DNA from: CAYGZL01 sp964354345
Lineage (GTDB): Bacteria; Chloroflexota; Anaerolineae; Anaerolineales; UBA4823
Length of the DNA: 38,560 bases
Direction: 5' to 3'
NCBI GenBank assembly: GCA_964354345.1
Contig: CAYGZL010000069.1
Coordinates: forward strand, 1-38,560
Below the pieces are notes generated by a model. That model was not told where the DNA came from. It ran no database searches and saw nothing but the letters and a program-made list of their open reading frames with translations. Positions 8,990 through 17,818 of this stretch are shown piece after piece; the first letter of the stretch is position 1, and each line of letters opens with the position of its first letter. A program made the translations under genes and the position numbers.

Positions 8990-11900
8990 CAGACGGAGCT
9001 CCTGAACAACCATCCCGCCCGAAATCTCAACCTGGTAAGAGGGAAGATGGATTTCCTGGCCCTGCAGTTCCGCTGCCAAATGATCATCAGAGTCTGGCAG
9101 TATCTGAGGCAGGGATTGATATAATTAATCTCGTTGCTGGATTGGCTGATCTTTCTCCAGATAAACGTGCATTATTAGAATTGCTACTCCAGGAGCAAGG
9201 GCTGAGTCTCGAAGATCTGGTTGGGCAGCTCGAAGAAACCTCTGCGAAAGCTCAACCTGATCGTGCTGGAATCCAATTCGCGTCTATACCACATCTCATA
9301 CGAGAATCGGGCGACCTGACAACCTATAGATTTCCTTTATCATTTGCTCAGCAACGCCTATGGTTCCTCGATCAATGGTCGCCTGGCAGTCCCCTGTATA
9401 ATATCCCTACGGCTCTACGCCTGATTGGACCGCTGAGTATTCCTGCCCTGGAACGCAGTCTAAATGTGCTTATTTGCCGCCACGAAACATTGCGCACGAC
9501 ATTCATTGAAGATAAAGGGCAGCCATCTCAGATCATTGCCCCTCAATTGACCCTATGTGTTCCGGTAATTGATTTACAACACTTACCATCTACGAACCGA
9601 GAAATCGAAGTACTACGTTTAGTGGCTGAAGAAGCCTCGAAACCATTCAACCTGAGCACAGGTCCATTGTTAAGGGTGGTTTTATTTCGTTTAAACCCGA
9701 ATGACCACCTGATTGTTTTAACGATGCATCACATTGTTGCGGATGGCTGGTCGATGGGTGTATTAACGAATGAAATGGCTTTGCTATACCAGGCCTACAG
9801 CAGTGCAGAAAAACAAGGCAGCCAGCCAGATATGTCAACGATCATGCCAGAACTGCCGGTTCAATATGCCGATTATGCTGCCTGGCAGCAGGGATGGCTG
9901 AAAGGCGAGGTTCTTGAGGAGCAGCTTGCTTATTGGAAACAGAAATTATCCGGTATCCAATCCCTGATCAACTTACCGACCGATCGACCCAGACCGGCTA
10001 CAATTACTTATCGAGGCGCTTATTGTAACTTCCATTTGCTCTCTGAATTATCGCAGAGCTTATCCAACCTGGCGCACCAGGAAGATACGACCTTATTTAT
10101 GGTTTTGCTGGCGGCTTTTCAGGTTCTCCTTTATCGTTACACCAATCAAGACGACATCTGTGTAGGTACCCCTGTTGCCAACCGAAATCGATCAGAAATT
10201 GAGGGATTAATTGGTTTTTTCGTAAATACGCTGGTGTTACGCGGTGATTTATCCGGTGAGCCGGGATTTCGGGATTTCTTAAAAAGAATCCGTGAAACAA
10301 CTCTGGATGCAATTGCTCATCAAGATATACCATTCGAGGTGGTGGTGGATGCTGTTCAACCAGAACGGGACTTGAGCCACCCCCCATTATTCCAGGTCAT
10401 GTTCTCTTTAGTCAAGGATCCTCCGAAATCACGCACGCTGCCAGTATCGGGATTGACCTTGACACCTATCGAAGCGCATAGTGGGACTGCAAAATTTGAC
10501 CTTACCCTGGTGATGAACGAAGGCTCGCACGGAACTACTGTTTCGCCGGGTATTGGGGGAATGTTGGAATATAATTTATCGCTTTTTGAGCCAGCTACGA
10601 TTGAACGTTTACTCGGGAGTTTTCAGGTTTTATTAGCAGGAATTATTCATAATCCAGACGAATCGATCGCCACCCTCCCCATTCTGTCGGAGAGTGAGAG
10701 AAAGACCCTGTTGATTGATTGGAATTCCACCTCCCAGGAGTATCCTTACCAGTACTGCGTCCATCAGCTAATTGAACAACAGGTTGAAATCCATCCGGAT
10801 CGGATTGCTGCTGTGTTTGATGGTATGGTCTATGAAGAAGATGCGGTTGATCAACAATTGACTTATCGTGAGTTAAACCGGAGAGCAAACCAGCTTGGTC
10901 ATTACCTGCGTAAACTTGGGGTTGGACCTGAAACGCTAGTTGGGATCTGTATCGAGCGATCAATAGAAATGTTAGTCGCGGTGCTGGGGGTTTGGAAGGC
11001 TGGCGGTGCTTATTTACCTCTGGACCCAGCCTTTCCAAAGGATCGGCTCGAATATATGCTGGATGATGCTGCTGGCTATGGTTTAGCTGGTAAATTGCTG
11101 GTGTTGACAAACGAGGCGCTTAAAAACAAGCTAACGATTAATCCTCAGCAATTAATTTGCCTCGATTCAGGCTGGTTGTCGATCAGTCAGGAAAGCGAAG
11201 CGCAAGTCGTCAGCCAGGTTGCTCCTCAGAATTTATCCTACGTAATCTACACCTCCGGATCTACAGGCAAACCCAAAGGTATTCTGATTCATCACCTGGG
11301 TTTGACGAATTTTGTTACCAATTACGCTCGTGTGCTGACCCCTATGTCTGGCTGTCGAACGTTGCAGTTTGCATCTTTTAATTTTGATGCCTGGCATGGC
11401 GAGGTGATGACAACATTGACATCCGGTGGAACAATCTATCTGACACAGCGAGAAACGATTTTATCGCCTGAAACGCTGCATGAGTTTATCCAGAAACACA
11501 GGCTTACCTCAGCGTTAATCTCACCTGCCATGCTACGCCTTCTGTCAGAAGATAATTTACCCGATTTGCAGTATGTCATGTCTGGAGGGGATGTCTGTTC
11601 ACTCGAAATCGCTGTCCGGTGGGCGCCAGGTCGTAATTTTTACAATGGTTATGGACCGACCGAGGTTACAGTTGGACAGACAGCATATGAAGTAAAACAA
11701 ATTCCCGATGGGGTAAGTAGTGTACCAATTGGTAGACCTTTAGCTAATTTACGCGCTTATATTATAGACTCACACCGGCAACCAGCTCCGATCGGTGTCC
11801 ATGGAGAAATCCTGCTTGGGGGTGCAGGTGTTGCTCGCGGCTATATCAACCAACCCGAATTAACCGCAGAGAAGTTCATCCCCGATCCCTTTGCGCAGCT

Positions 11901-14900
11901 CACGCGGATCGAGGCGGTTGCCTCTCCATTTCCGCAACCGATGATGTATCGTACGGGAGATTTAGGTCGGTTCCTGCCAGATGGCACCATAGAATGCCTG
12001 GGACGTGTAGATCAACAGGTAAAAGTAAGGGGTTTCCGGATTGAGATTGGTGAAATTGAAGCGGTTATCAGGGAGATGCCAGGGGTACAGGATACGGTTG
12101 TGATTGTTCGAGACGAACAACGCCTGGATGGGTCAGGGCGAACAATATCCACGGGCGACAAACAATTAATCGCCTATCTAACAGTGAAAAAGAGTATGGA
12201 TCTTTCCATCGCGGGAATGCGAGCATTTTTGAGGGATCACATTCCGGAATATATGATCCCTTCGATTTTGATGATTTTAGAAGAGATCCCACTTCTTCCT
12301 ACCGGGAAAATTAACCGTCAAGCATTGCCTGAACCGGGCTTGGATCGCAGTGATTTTGGGGTGACCTACGTTGCGCCTCGCTCGCCGCAAGAAGAAATTA
12401 TCGCCAATATCCTCGCTCAAATATTGGGTTTGGACGAGGTAGGCATTTTCGACAATTTCTTCGAACTTGGTGGTCATTCACTTCTTGCAACGAAGGTTAT
12501 CTCACGTCTGAAAGAAGCCTTCCAGGTGGATGTTCCCTTAAGATTGATATTTGAAGCTCCAACGGTCGTCGAGCTGGCTGAGAAGATGAATGGACTCCAG
12601 AATCAAGCACTGGGAGTCTGGAGTGGTCCGATTACGAAGCTGCCGCGCCAGGAGGGGAACGGATTACCGGTGGGCGAGATACCTCTATCTTTCGCTCAGC
12701 AGCGCTTATGGTTCTTAGACCAATTTGAGCCCGGATCTACATACTACAATATTCCTTCCGTTGTTCGATTGTCAGGTGTTTTAAATGAGAGCGCCTTGGA
12801 ACAAAGCCTGAACGAAATAGTCCGCCGGCATGAAATTCTGCGTACGACGATCACGACAATCGAGGGTCGTGCGATCCAGGTGATTGCGCCTGAACATAGG
12901 ATTGCCCTACCGGTGATAGATTTACGCCATCTTTCCTGGCAAGAACGGGAGGCAGAAGCACGCCGCTTAATATCTATAGAAACTAATCGGACATTTCAGT
13001 TAGATCAAGGTCCTTTATTACGTGCGGTTTTGATCAGGATGGGTAATTCGGAACTGCTGTTCCGCGATCATCTGGAAACAACCTCTTTTAACGGTAAGGT
13101 CGATATTCAATCTGAGGCTAATCTTCCTCAGTGGCTCTTTGTTTTGACGATTCACCATATCATCTCCGATGGTTGGTCAATGGGTGTTTTTATTCGTGAG
13201 ATAGCTGCTCTCTATCCTGCTCTGGCGGGGGAGATAACAGTGAAGGATATTGCCCTGCCTGAGTTGCCGATCCAATATAGTGATTATGCCGCCTGGCAAC
13301 GGAATTGGTTCCAGGGGGAGGTATTAGAAAACCAGCTCTTATACTGGAAGAAACAACTGCATAGATTGCCGCCCTTGTTAAGTTTACCGACCGATTGGCC
13401 GCGCCCTGCGGTTATGACTACACGCGGTGCCTTAAAGTTCTTCAAATTACCCCCAGTTTTGCTTAATTCCCTGGATGCTCTCTGCCACCAAGAGGGCGTA
13501 ACCTTATTTATGATCCTCCTGGCTGCCTTCCAGATTTTATTATATCGCTATACCAGACAGGAGGACATCTTCGTCGGTACGCCCATTGCTAACCGCAATC
13601 GCGCTGAAATTGAGAGCCTGATTGGTTTCTTCGTCAATACTTTAGTGTTACGCACCGATTTAACTGGCAATCCCTCCTTCCGCGAATTACTCAAACGGGT
13701 ACGCGAGGTTGCTTTGGGAGCTTATGCACATCAGGATATTCCCTTTGAGATGTTGGTGAATGAGCTCCAACCGGAACGGAACACCAGTCACACCCCGCTC
13801 TTTCAAGTGATGTTTGTTTTACAAAACCTACCTAAGACTGAATTAACCCTACCAGAATTAAAACTGGCTTCGGTCGATGTTGAAAAACAAGTTTCAGAAT
13901 TTGATTTAACTTTGACGATCATCGCAGACCATAAGAATACGGGAGAAGTAAGTTCATTCGAAGGTATGTTTGAATTCAACACAGATTTATTTGATGCAGG
14001 CACGATTGAGCGGATGATCGGCCATTTTCAAGTCTTATTAAAGGGCGTTATTGATCGTCCGGATATGCACCTGAGCGAACTGCCGCTCTTGACTCCCTCT
14101 GAATGGGAGAAGATAATTGTCGAGTGGAATCACAGCCGTATACCGGATGCGGGGAACCTGGCAACACCAGACAGACTCATTCATCAGTTGATTGAAATCC
14201 AGGCTGACCTTAATCCGGATGCGGTGGCATTAGTGATGGCGCACCCACACCAGCAGGCTGCTGAAAAACTGCCTTATCGCGATTTAAACCAGCGCGCCAA
14301 CCATTTAGCGCACCTTTTAGTTGAGTTAGGGGTGGGACCAGAAATCATTATCGGGTTGTGTCTGGACCGTTCTCTAGACATGATTGTAGGTATGTTGGCA
14401 GTAATGAAAGCGGGAGGCGCTTTCTTACCCTTAGATCCGACTTATCCCCGAGAACGCCTGGCATTCATGTTGGCTGACGCGCAAGTAAAAATCCTCTTGA
14501 CACACGCCAGGCTGGTGAACTCCCTTCAGCTCCCCGAATTTCAGAATGCTGGTTTACAAATTATTAGCCTGGATGTTGATTGGCCAGTGATTGGAAAACA
14601 ACCAGATCACAACATTTCGATAGAAATGACAGGCGATGAATTAGCTTATGTGATCTACACCTCAGGATCAACAGGTAAGCCCAAAGGGGTTATGATCTCA
14701 CATGCTGTGATTGCTAACCATTGCCGAGATATAGTTTGGAGGTATGGCATCTGTCAGGATGATCACATTCTTCAGTTTGCTTCGATCAATTTTGATGCGG
14801 CTCTGGAGGAAGTGTTTATGGCATTGATCATCGGTGCTCAACTGGTGATACGCGATAATGAAATTTGGACTGCGCCTGAATATCACCAGGTAATTCTTGA

Positions 14901-17754
14901 GTATGCCGTTTCTGTAATTGAAGCCACACCTGCTTACTGGCGTCAATGGGTAAGTTATCTGGCTGATACAGACCGTCCTGCGGATCTAATGTTTCGTCAG
15001 GAATCCCACGTACGGTTGGTTATTCTTGGCGGTGATGTGCTGCCTTTGGAAAGTGTCAACCTTTGGCGACAGACCGCCCTGGGAAATGTCCGGTTGTTGA
15101 ATACTTATGGACCAACCGAAACGACCATCACTGCCACTACCTTTACTGTCCCGTTACCCGCTGAGGAAACCGACGTTTTTAACGATAACCAGCGGGCTGC
15201 AGTCTTCGGGCGTATTCCCATCGGACGACCCCATCCGCGCCGCTCTGCCTATATTTTGGATAAATTCGGCAATCCCACCCCCATCGGGGTGCCAGGTGAA
15301 TTATACCTGGGAGGGGCTTACCTGGCCCGCGGCTATCTAGATCGTCCAGATCTGACTGAAGAAAAGTTTATCCCAGATCCATTTGCTGGCGAGTGGAGGG
15401 AGCAGGTAGATCTACCTCCGGAACTACCGTTTCGTCGGGCAGAAACATCCCCCCAACCAGCAATCACGCAGCACCGATTGTATCGCACAGGTGATCTGAC
15501 CCGCTTTCTACCCGATGGAAATATTGATTTTCTGGGGCGCGTCGATCAACAAGTTAAGCTTCGCGGTTTTCGGATTGAGTTGGGAGAAATTGAAGTTTCC
15601 TTACTTCAGCATCCCAGAGTGAAGGATGCGGTTGTGCTGTTACACGAGCATCGCGACCATCCACCTGGCGAAAAACTTCTCGTCGCTTACGTAACTCAGA
15701 AAGAAGACGCCACGGGCGAACAGACTCCACTGACTGTACTGGATCTACGGACTCACCTGAAGAATATTTTACCGGATTATATGCTGCCAGCGATCTTTAT
15801 GATCCTGGAAGCGATGCCACTTACCCCGAATGGGAAAATTAACCGTCAGGCTCTCCCCCATCCCGATGCTGCTCCAGAACTACTGTTTCGCCAGGCGCGG
15901 ACTGCTAGTACTTACCAGCCCCCCCGTACACCGGTGGAGCAAATCCTGGTGAGGATTTGGGAACAGGCTCTTGGTCTCGAAAAAGTTGGCATCCATGATA
16001 ATTTCTTCGAACTGGGTGGCGATTCTATCCTGTCTATCCAGGTGATTGCTAAAGTTAACCAGGCTGGTTTATTGCTCACCCCGCGCCAGATGTTCGAAGC
16101 CCAAACAATTGCCCAACTGGCGGTCTTAGCTGGTACAGCCAGGGCTGTCCAGGCTGAACAAGGCCTGGTTACAGGCAACTTCCCACTGACGCCGATCCAG
16201 CGCTGGTTTTTTGCTCAGAATTATCCTGAATCCTGGTATTGGAATCAGGCGTTACTGTTTGAGGTAAAATCCACCCGTCCGGATGCCTCCGGAGCTACTG
16301 TTCCGCCCGGAACTAACGTTCCGCCGGGTATGGATCAGGCAGTGTTGCTGGAGGCTTTCCGCCATCTCCTCCGTCATCATGATGTCTTGCGCACGCGCTT
16401 CTTGCGTACGCAAGACACCCACCAGCCCGGAACAATTGTTTCACCGGAGGAGTGGCAGGCAAGCATTGCCCTTCCCGAAGAATTACACCTTGACGAGCAG
16501 GGCTGGATCAGTTGGGTTGATCTCAAAGAGTTTGATGAAGCCTCGATCGCCGCAGAAATCGAGAAACATGCGATTGTCGCGCAAGCGAGTCTGAACCTGG
16601 AAGCGGGTCACCTGGTCAACATTGTCTACTTCGACACTGGGCCTGGGCGGGTAGACCGGTTGCTGATTGTGATCCATCATCTCGTGATAGATGGTGTCTC
16701 ATGGCGGATTTTATTAGAGGATTTATTTTCAATTTTCCAACAGTTAACTCGGGGAGAAGAAGTCCAACTCACATCGAAAACAACTTCTTATCGTAACTGG
16801 GCGGAACAGCTCAAATCATATGCTCATCATCCGCAAGTAGATGCTGAACTTTCGTATTGGGAGGAAGTTTCACGGGATCCAGCTCTGCTCATACCAGTAT
16901 CGGAACTACTGTATCGCGAGGATCCGTATGGGATGAATGATGAAGCTTCCGCGCGCGTCTTAAACATTGCATTCACTAAGGAGGAGACTACAGCTCTATT
17001 GCAGGAAGTACCCCCCGTATATGGAACCGAAATCAACGATGTCTTGCTGACTGCTCTCCTCCAATCCTATGCTGAGTGGAGTGGATATCAAACGGAACTA
17101 TCATTTCGCCGCGAACCAGTTCGTTTATTGGTGGCGTTGGAAGGGCATGGGCGGGAGGATATCCTCAGCGCTGTTGATCTATCACGAACAGTCGGGTGGT
17201 TTACCAGCAATTACCCTCTTTGTTTGGAGATAAGAGGAGAGTTAGGTCCGGGAGAAGCCTTAAAGGCAGTAAAGGAACAAATCCGGCGAGTACCGAGGAA
17301 TGGGATTGGTTATGGATTATTGCGGTATATTCGGCAAGCCCCGCAACTCATCGGGCAAGCCTGGCCAGAAGTTAGTTTCAATTATTTGGGTCAGGTGGAT
17401 CGCTTATTGGTTGATCAGGATTCTGCTGGTGCTGAGTTGCTGTTCCGACCCGCAAAAGAGAGTATCGGTCCTTCGCATAGTTTAAATAACCCACGGCAGT
17501 CTTTGATTGATATTAACGGTGGTATCGCGGGTGGAAGATTGAGCCTGGATTGGACATACAGTGCCAAATTGCACAGCCAGGCAAGTATTGCCTCTTGGGC
17601 AGGTCTATATCAGGAGTCAATCCGTGCTATTATTGCTCACTGCCGCTCGCCTCAGGCGGGTGGGTATACGCCTTCTGATTTCCCATTGGCAGGCGTCGAC
17701 CAGGCCAAACTGGATCAGATGTTAAAAAAGATCAATAAACGAGGCAAAAGCTAA
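8986..17754 (+). CDS. Dimodular NRPS with terminal epimerization: C-A-T-C-A-T-E
   Basis: This 2922-aa synthetase adds two residues and epimerizes the second. An N-terminal extension of about 110 aa contains a helical stretch (residues 44-85, with LSPDKRALLELLLQEQG) that may dock with the gene 2 tail. Approximate spans: C1 115-560, A1 590-1120, T1 1131-1203 (Ser 1165), C2 1232-1695, A2 1725-2290, T2 2312-2385 (Ser 2347, GGDSI), E 2397-2917. Motifs are intact: HHIVADG, HHIISDG, two YVIYTSGSTGKPKG, HHLVIDG and SFNYLGQ in the E domain. Pockets read DAGLMGGVG (A1) and DAEEIGTIT (A2); neither is assigned. The start ATG overlaps the stop of gene 2, with AAAGGG six nt upstream. Nine copies of the 17-bp palindrome lie inside, five of them in the E domain. 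That E domain carries extra loops relative to the gene 1 E domain. Confidence 0.96.
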   Translation: MTDGAPEQPSRPKSQPGKREDGFPGPAVPLPNDHQSLAVSEAGIDIINLVAGLADLSPDKRALLELLLQEQGLSLEDLVGQLEETSAKAQPDRAGIQFASIPHLIRESGDLTTYRFPLSFAQQRLWFLDQWSPGSPLYNIPTALRLIGPLSIPALERSLNVLICRHETLRTTFIEDKGQPSQIIAPQLTLCVPVIDLQHLPSTNREIEVLRLVAEEASKPFNLSTGPLLRVVLFRLNPNDHLIVLTMHHIVADGWSMGVLTNEMALLYQAYSSAEKQGSQPDMSTIMPELPVQYADYAAWQQGWLKGEVLEEQLAYWKQKLSGIQSLINLPTDRPRPATITYRGAYCNFHLLSELSQSLSNLAHQEDTTLFMVLLAAFQVLLYRYTNQDDICVGTPVANRNRSEIEGLIGFFVNTLVLRGDLSGEPGFRDFLKRIRETTLDAIAHQDIPFEVVVDAVQPERDLSHPPLFQVMFSLVKDPPKSRTLPVSGLTLTPIEAHSGTAKFDLTLVMNEGSHGTTVSPGIGGMLEYNLSLFEPATIERLLGSFQVLLAGIIHNPDESIATLPILSESERKTLLIDWNSTSQEYPYQYCVHQLIEQQVEIHPDRIAAVFDGMVYEEDAVDQQLTYRELNRRANQLGHYLRKLGVGPETLVGICIERSIEMLVAVLGVWKAGGAYLPLDPAFPKDRLEYMLDDAAGYGLAGKLLVLTNEALKNKLTINPQQLICLDSGWLSISQESEAQVVSQVAPQNLSYVIYTSGSTGKPKGILIHHLGLTNFVTNYARVLTPMSGCRTLQFASFNFDAWHGEVMTTLTSGGTIYLTQRETILSPETLHEFIQKHRLTSALISPAMLRLLSEDNLPDLQYVMSGGDVCSLEIAVRWAPGRNFYNGYGPTEVTVGQTAYEVKQIPDGVSSVPIGRPLANLRAYIIDSHRQPAPIGVHGEILLGGAGVARGYINQPELTAEKFIPDPFAQLTRIEAVASPFPQPMMYRTGDLGRFLPDGTIECLGRVDQQVKVRGFRIEIGEIEAVIREMPGVQDTVVIVRDEQRLDGSGRTISTGDKQLIAYLTVKKSMDLSIAGMRAFLRDHIPEYMIPSILMILEEIPLLPTGKINRQALPEPGLDRSDFGVTYVAPRSPQEEIIANILAQILGLDEVGIFDNFFELGGHSLLATKVISRLKEAFQVDVPLRLIFEAPTVVELAEKMNGLQNQALGVWSGPITKLPRQEGNGLPVGEIPLSFAQQRLWFLDQFEPGSTYYNIPSVVRLSGVLNESALEQSLNEIVRRHEILRTTITTIEGRAIQVIAPEHRIALPVIDLRHLSWQEREAEARRLISIETNRTFQLDQGPLLRAVLIRMGNSELLFRDHLETTSFNGKVDIQSEANLPQWLFVLTIHHIISDGWSMGVFIREIAALYPALAGEITVKDIALPELPIQYSDYAAWQRNWFQGEVLENQLLYWKKQLHRLPPLLSLPTDWPRPAVMTTRGALKFFKLPPVLLNSLDALCHQEGVTLFMILLAAFQILLYRYTRQEDIFVGTPIANRNRAEIESLIGFFVNTLVLRTDLTGNPSFRELLKRVREVALGAYAHQDIPFEMLVNELQPERNTSHTPLFQVMFVLQNLPKTELTLPELKLASVDVEKQVSEFDLTLTIIADHKNTGEVSSFEGMFEFNTDLFDAGTIERMIGHFQVLLKGVIDRPDMHLSELPLLTPSEWEKIIVEWNHSRIPDAGNLATPDRLIHQLIEIQADLNPDAVALVMAHPHQQAAEKLPYRDLNQRANHLAHLLVELGVGPEIIIGLCLDRSLDMIVGMLAVMKAGGAFLPLDPTYPRERLAFMLADAQVKILLTHARLVNSLQLPEFQNAGLQIISLDVDWPVIGKQPDHNISIEMTGDELAYVIYTSGSTGKPKGVMISHAVIANHCRDIVWRYGICQDDHILQFASINFDAALEEVFMALIIGAQLVIRDNEIWTAPEYHQVILEYAVSVIEATPAYWRQWVSYLADTDRPADLMFRQESHVRLVILGGDVLPLESVNLWRQTALGNVRLLNTYGPTETTITATTFTVPLPAEETDVFNDNQRAAVFGRIPIGRPHPRRSAYILDKFGNPTPIGVPGELYLGGAYLARGYLDRPDLTEEKFIPDPFAGEWREQVDLPPELPFRRAETSPQPAITQHRLYRTGDLTRFLPDGNIDFLGRVDQQVKLRGFRIELGEIEVSLLQHPRVKDAVVLLHEHRDHPPGEKLLVAYVTQKEDATGEQTPLTVLDLRTHLKNILPDYMLPAIFMILEAMPLTPNGKINRQALPHPDAAPELLFRQARTASTYQPPRTPVEQILVRIWEQALGLEKVGIHDNFFELGGDSILSIQVIAKVNQAGLLLTPRQMFEAQTIAQLAVLAGTARAVQAEQGLVTGNFPLTPIQRWFFAQNYPESWYWNQALLFEVKSTRPDASGATVPPGTNVPPGMDQAVLLEAFRHLLRHHDVLRTRFLRTQDTHQPGTIVSPEEWQASIALPEELHLDEQGWISWVDLKEFDEASIAAEIEKHAIVAQASLNLEAGHLVNIVYFDTGPGRVDRLLIVIHHLVIDGVSWRILLEDLFSIFQQLTRGEEVQLTSKTTSYRNWAEQLKSYAHHPQVDAELSYWEEVSRDPALLIPVSELLYREDPYGMNDEASARVLNIAFTKEETTALLQEVPPVYGTEINDVLLTALLQSYAEWSGYQTELSFRREPVRLLVALEGHGREDILSAVDLSRTVGWFTSNYPLCLEIRGELGPGEALKAVKEQIRRVPRNGIGYGLLRYIRQAPQLIGQAWPEVSFNYLGQVDRLLVDQDSAGAELLFRPAKESIGPSHSLNNPRQSLIDINGGIAGGRLSLDWTYSAKLHSQASIASWAGLYQESIRAIIAHCRSPQAGGYTPSDFPLAGVDQAKLDQMLKKINKRGKS
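9331..12600 (+). other. NRPS module C-A-T, substrate unassigned (pocket DAGLMGGVG)
   Basis: HHIVADG is at 9727-9747 and the carrier serine at 12478-12480. The A4 region is FNFDAWHGEVMTTL. The last A domain of the window (gene 5) has the close relative FIFDAWLPEVMTTL, with a shared HHLGLTNF upstream, so these two A domains look like paralogs with different pockets. Confidence 0.7.
10531..10548 (+). repeat. 17-bp palindromic repeat in gene 3 C1
   Basis: GGAACTACTGTTTCGCCG encodes GTTVSP in the loop between FDLTL and LEYN of the condensation domain. The GTTTCG arm keeps pairing with CGGAAC in RNA through a G-U wobble. Confidence 0.8.
13050..13066 (+). repeat. 17-bp palindromic repeat in gene 3 C2 (ELLFR frame)
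   Basis: GGAACTGCTGTTCCGCG encodes ELLFR. It lies in an enlarged loop upstream of HHIISDG; the same loop also holds about 25 further non-conserved residues. Confidence 0.75.
15420..15436 (+). repeat. 17-bp palindromic repeat in gene 3 A2, between A6 and A7
   Basis: GGAACTACCGTTTCGTC encodes ELPFR between IPDPFAG and YRTGDL. Three gene 5 copies occupy the same loop in another A domain. Confidence 0.8.
15876..15892 (+). repeat. 17-bp palindromic repeat in the gene 3 A2-T2 linker
   Basis: AGAACTACTGTTTCGCC encodes ELLFR right after the A10 region and before the carrier domain. The equivalent linker of gene 4 module 2 also has a copy (24775). Confidence 0.75.
16291..16326 (+). repeat. Tandem pair of palindromic repeats in the gene 3 E domain
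   Basis: GGAGCTACTGTTCCGCCC and GGAACTAACGTTCCGCCG lie 18 bp apart and encode GATVPPGTNVPPG. The 18-bp step comes from an extra C at the unit junction. The E domain of gene 1 lacks this insert. Confidence 0.8.
16429..16445 (+). repeat. Degenerate palindromic repeat in the gene 3 E domain
   Basis: GGAACAATTGTTTCACC encodes GTIVSP. The loop has drifted, but AAC-AATT-GTT is still palindromic. Confidence 0.55.
16902..16918 (+). repeat. Degenerate palindromic repeat in the gene 3 E domain (ELLYR)
   Basis: GGAACTACTGTATCGCG is read in the ELLFR frame within a loop of the E domain. Confidence 0.6.
17094..17111 (+). repeat. Degenerate palindromic repeat in the gene 3 E domain (ELSFR)
   Basis: GGAACTATCATTTCGCCG is read as ELSFRR just before the LEGHGRE motif. 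It is the copy closest to an E-domain core motif. Confidence 0.55.
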
Positions 17755-17769
17755 GGCGAGCATATCGCC
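17755..17769 (+). other. Small inverted repeat immediately after the gene 3 stop
   Basis: GGCGA (17755-17759) and TCGCC (17765-17769) flank a 5-nt loop directly after the TAA of gene 3. There is no T-tract, so it does not look like an intrinsic terminator. It could cap the mRNA between the cistrons. Confidence 0.4.
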
Positions 17770-17770
17770 A

Positions 17771-17804
17771 CGGAACTACTGTTTCGCCGGAACTACTGTT
17801 TCGC
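17771..17804 (+). repeat. Intergenic tandem pair of the palindromic repeat, 17-bp period
   Basis: Two identical units of CGGAACTACTGTTTCGC stand back to back at 17771 and 17788. These are the only copies outside a coding sequence, and they show the bare 17-bp period. Tandem copies inside genes are 18 bp apart. They sit between the gene 3 stop and the gene 4 RBS. Confidence 0.9.
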
Positions 17805-17810
17805 AAGGAA
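17805..17810 (+). promoter_or_regulatory. Ribosome binding site of gene 4
   Basis: AAGGAA abuts the end of the intergenic repeat pair and stands 8 nt before the ATG at 17819, which supports that start. Confidence 0.65.
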
Positions 17811-17818
17811 TACCGCCA

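Larger units (their letters stand above)
12685..17740 (+). other. NRPS module C-A-T-E, D-residue, substrate unassigned (pocket DAEEIGTIT)
   Basis: HHIISDG is at 13153-13173. The A domain has FDAALEEVF, VIEATPAYW, VILGGD and NTYGPTETTIT. Acidic residues at pocket positions 239 and 278 could favour a basic side chain, but this is only inference. The carrier serine of GGDSI is at 16024-16026. The E domain covers about 16180-17740, with HHLVIDG at 16675-16695. The next gene starts with a D-accepting-type C domain, agreeing with a D-residue here. Confidence 0.75.

Noticed and set aside
9061..9090. CCTGCAGTTCCGCTGCC in the gene 3 N-terminal extension as a repeat
   Set aside because: Only the right half resembles the unit and the left arm is absent.
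17434..17450. GAGTTGCTGTTCCGACC (ELLFRP) as another repeat copy
   Set aside because: The matching position in the gene 1 E domain reads WSFKPATES, so LFRPAKES is the natural motif. Similarity to ELLFR is probably chance.
17755..17804. Intrinsic terminator between genes 3 and 4
   Set aside because: The hairpins are not followed by a T-tract, and the genes form one continuous assembly line.
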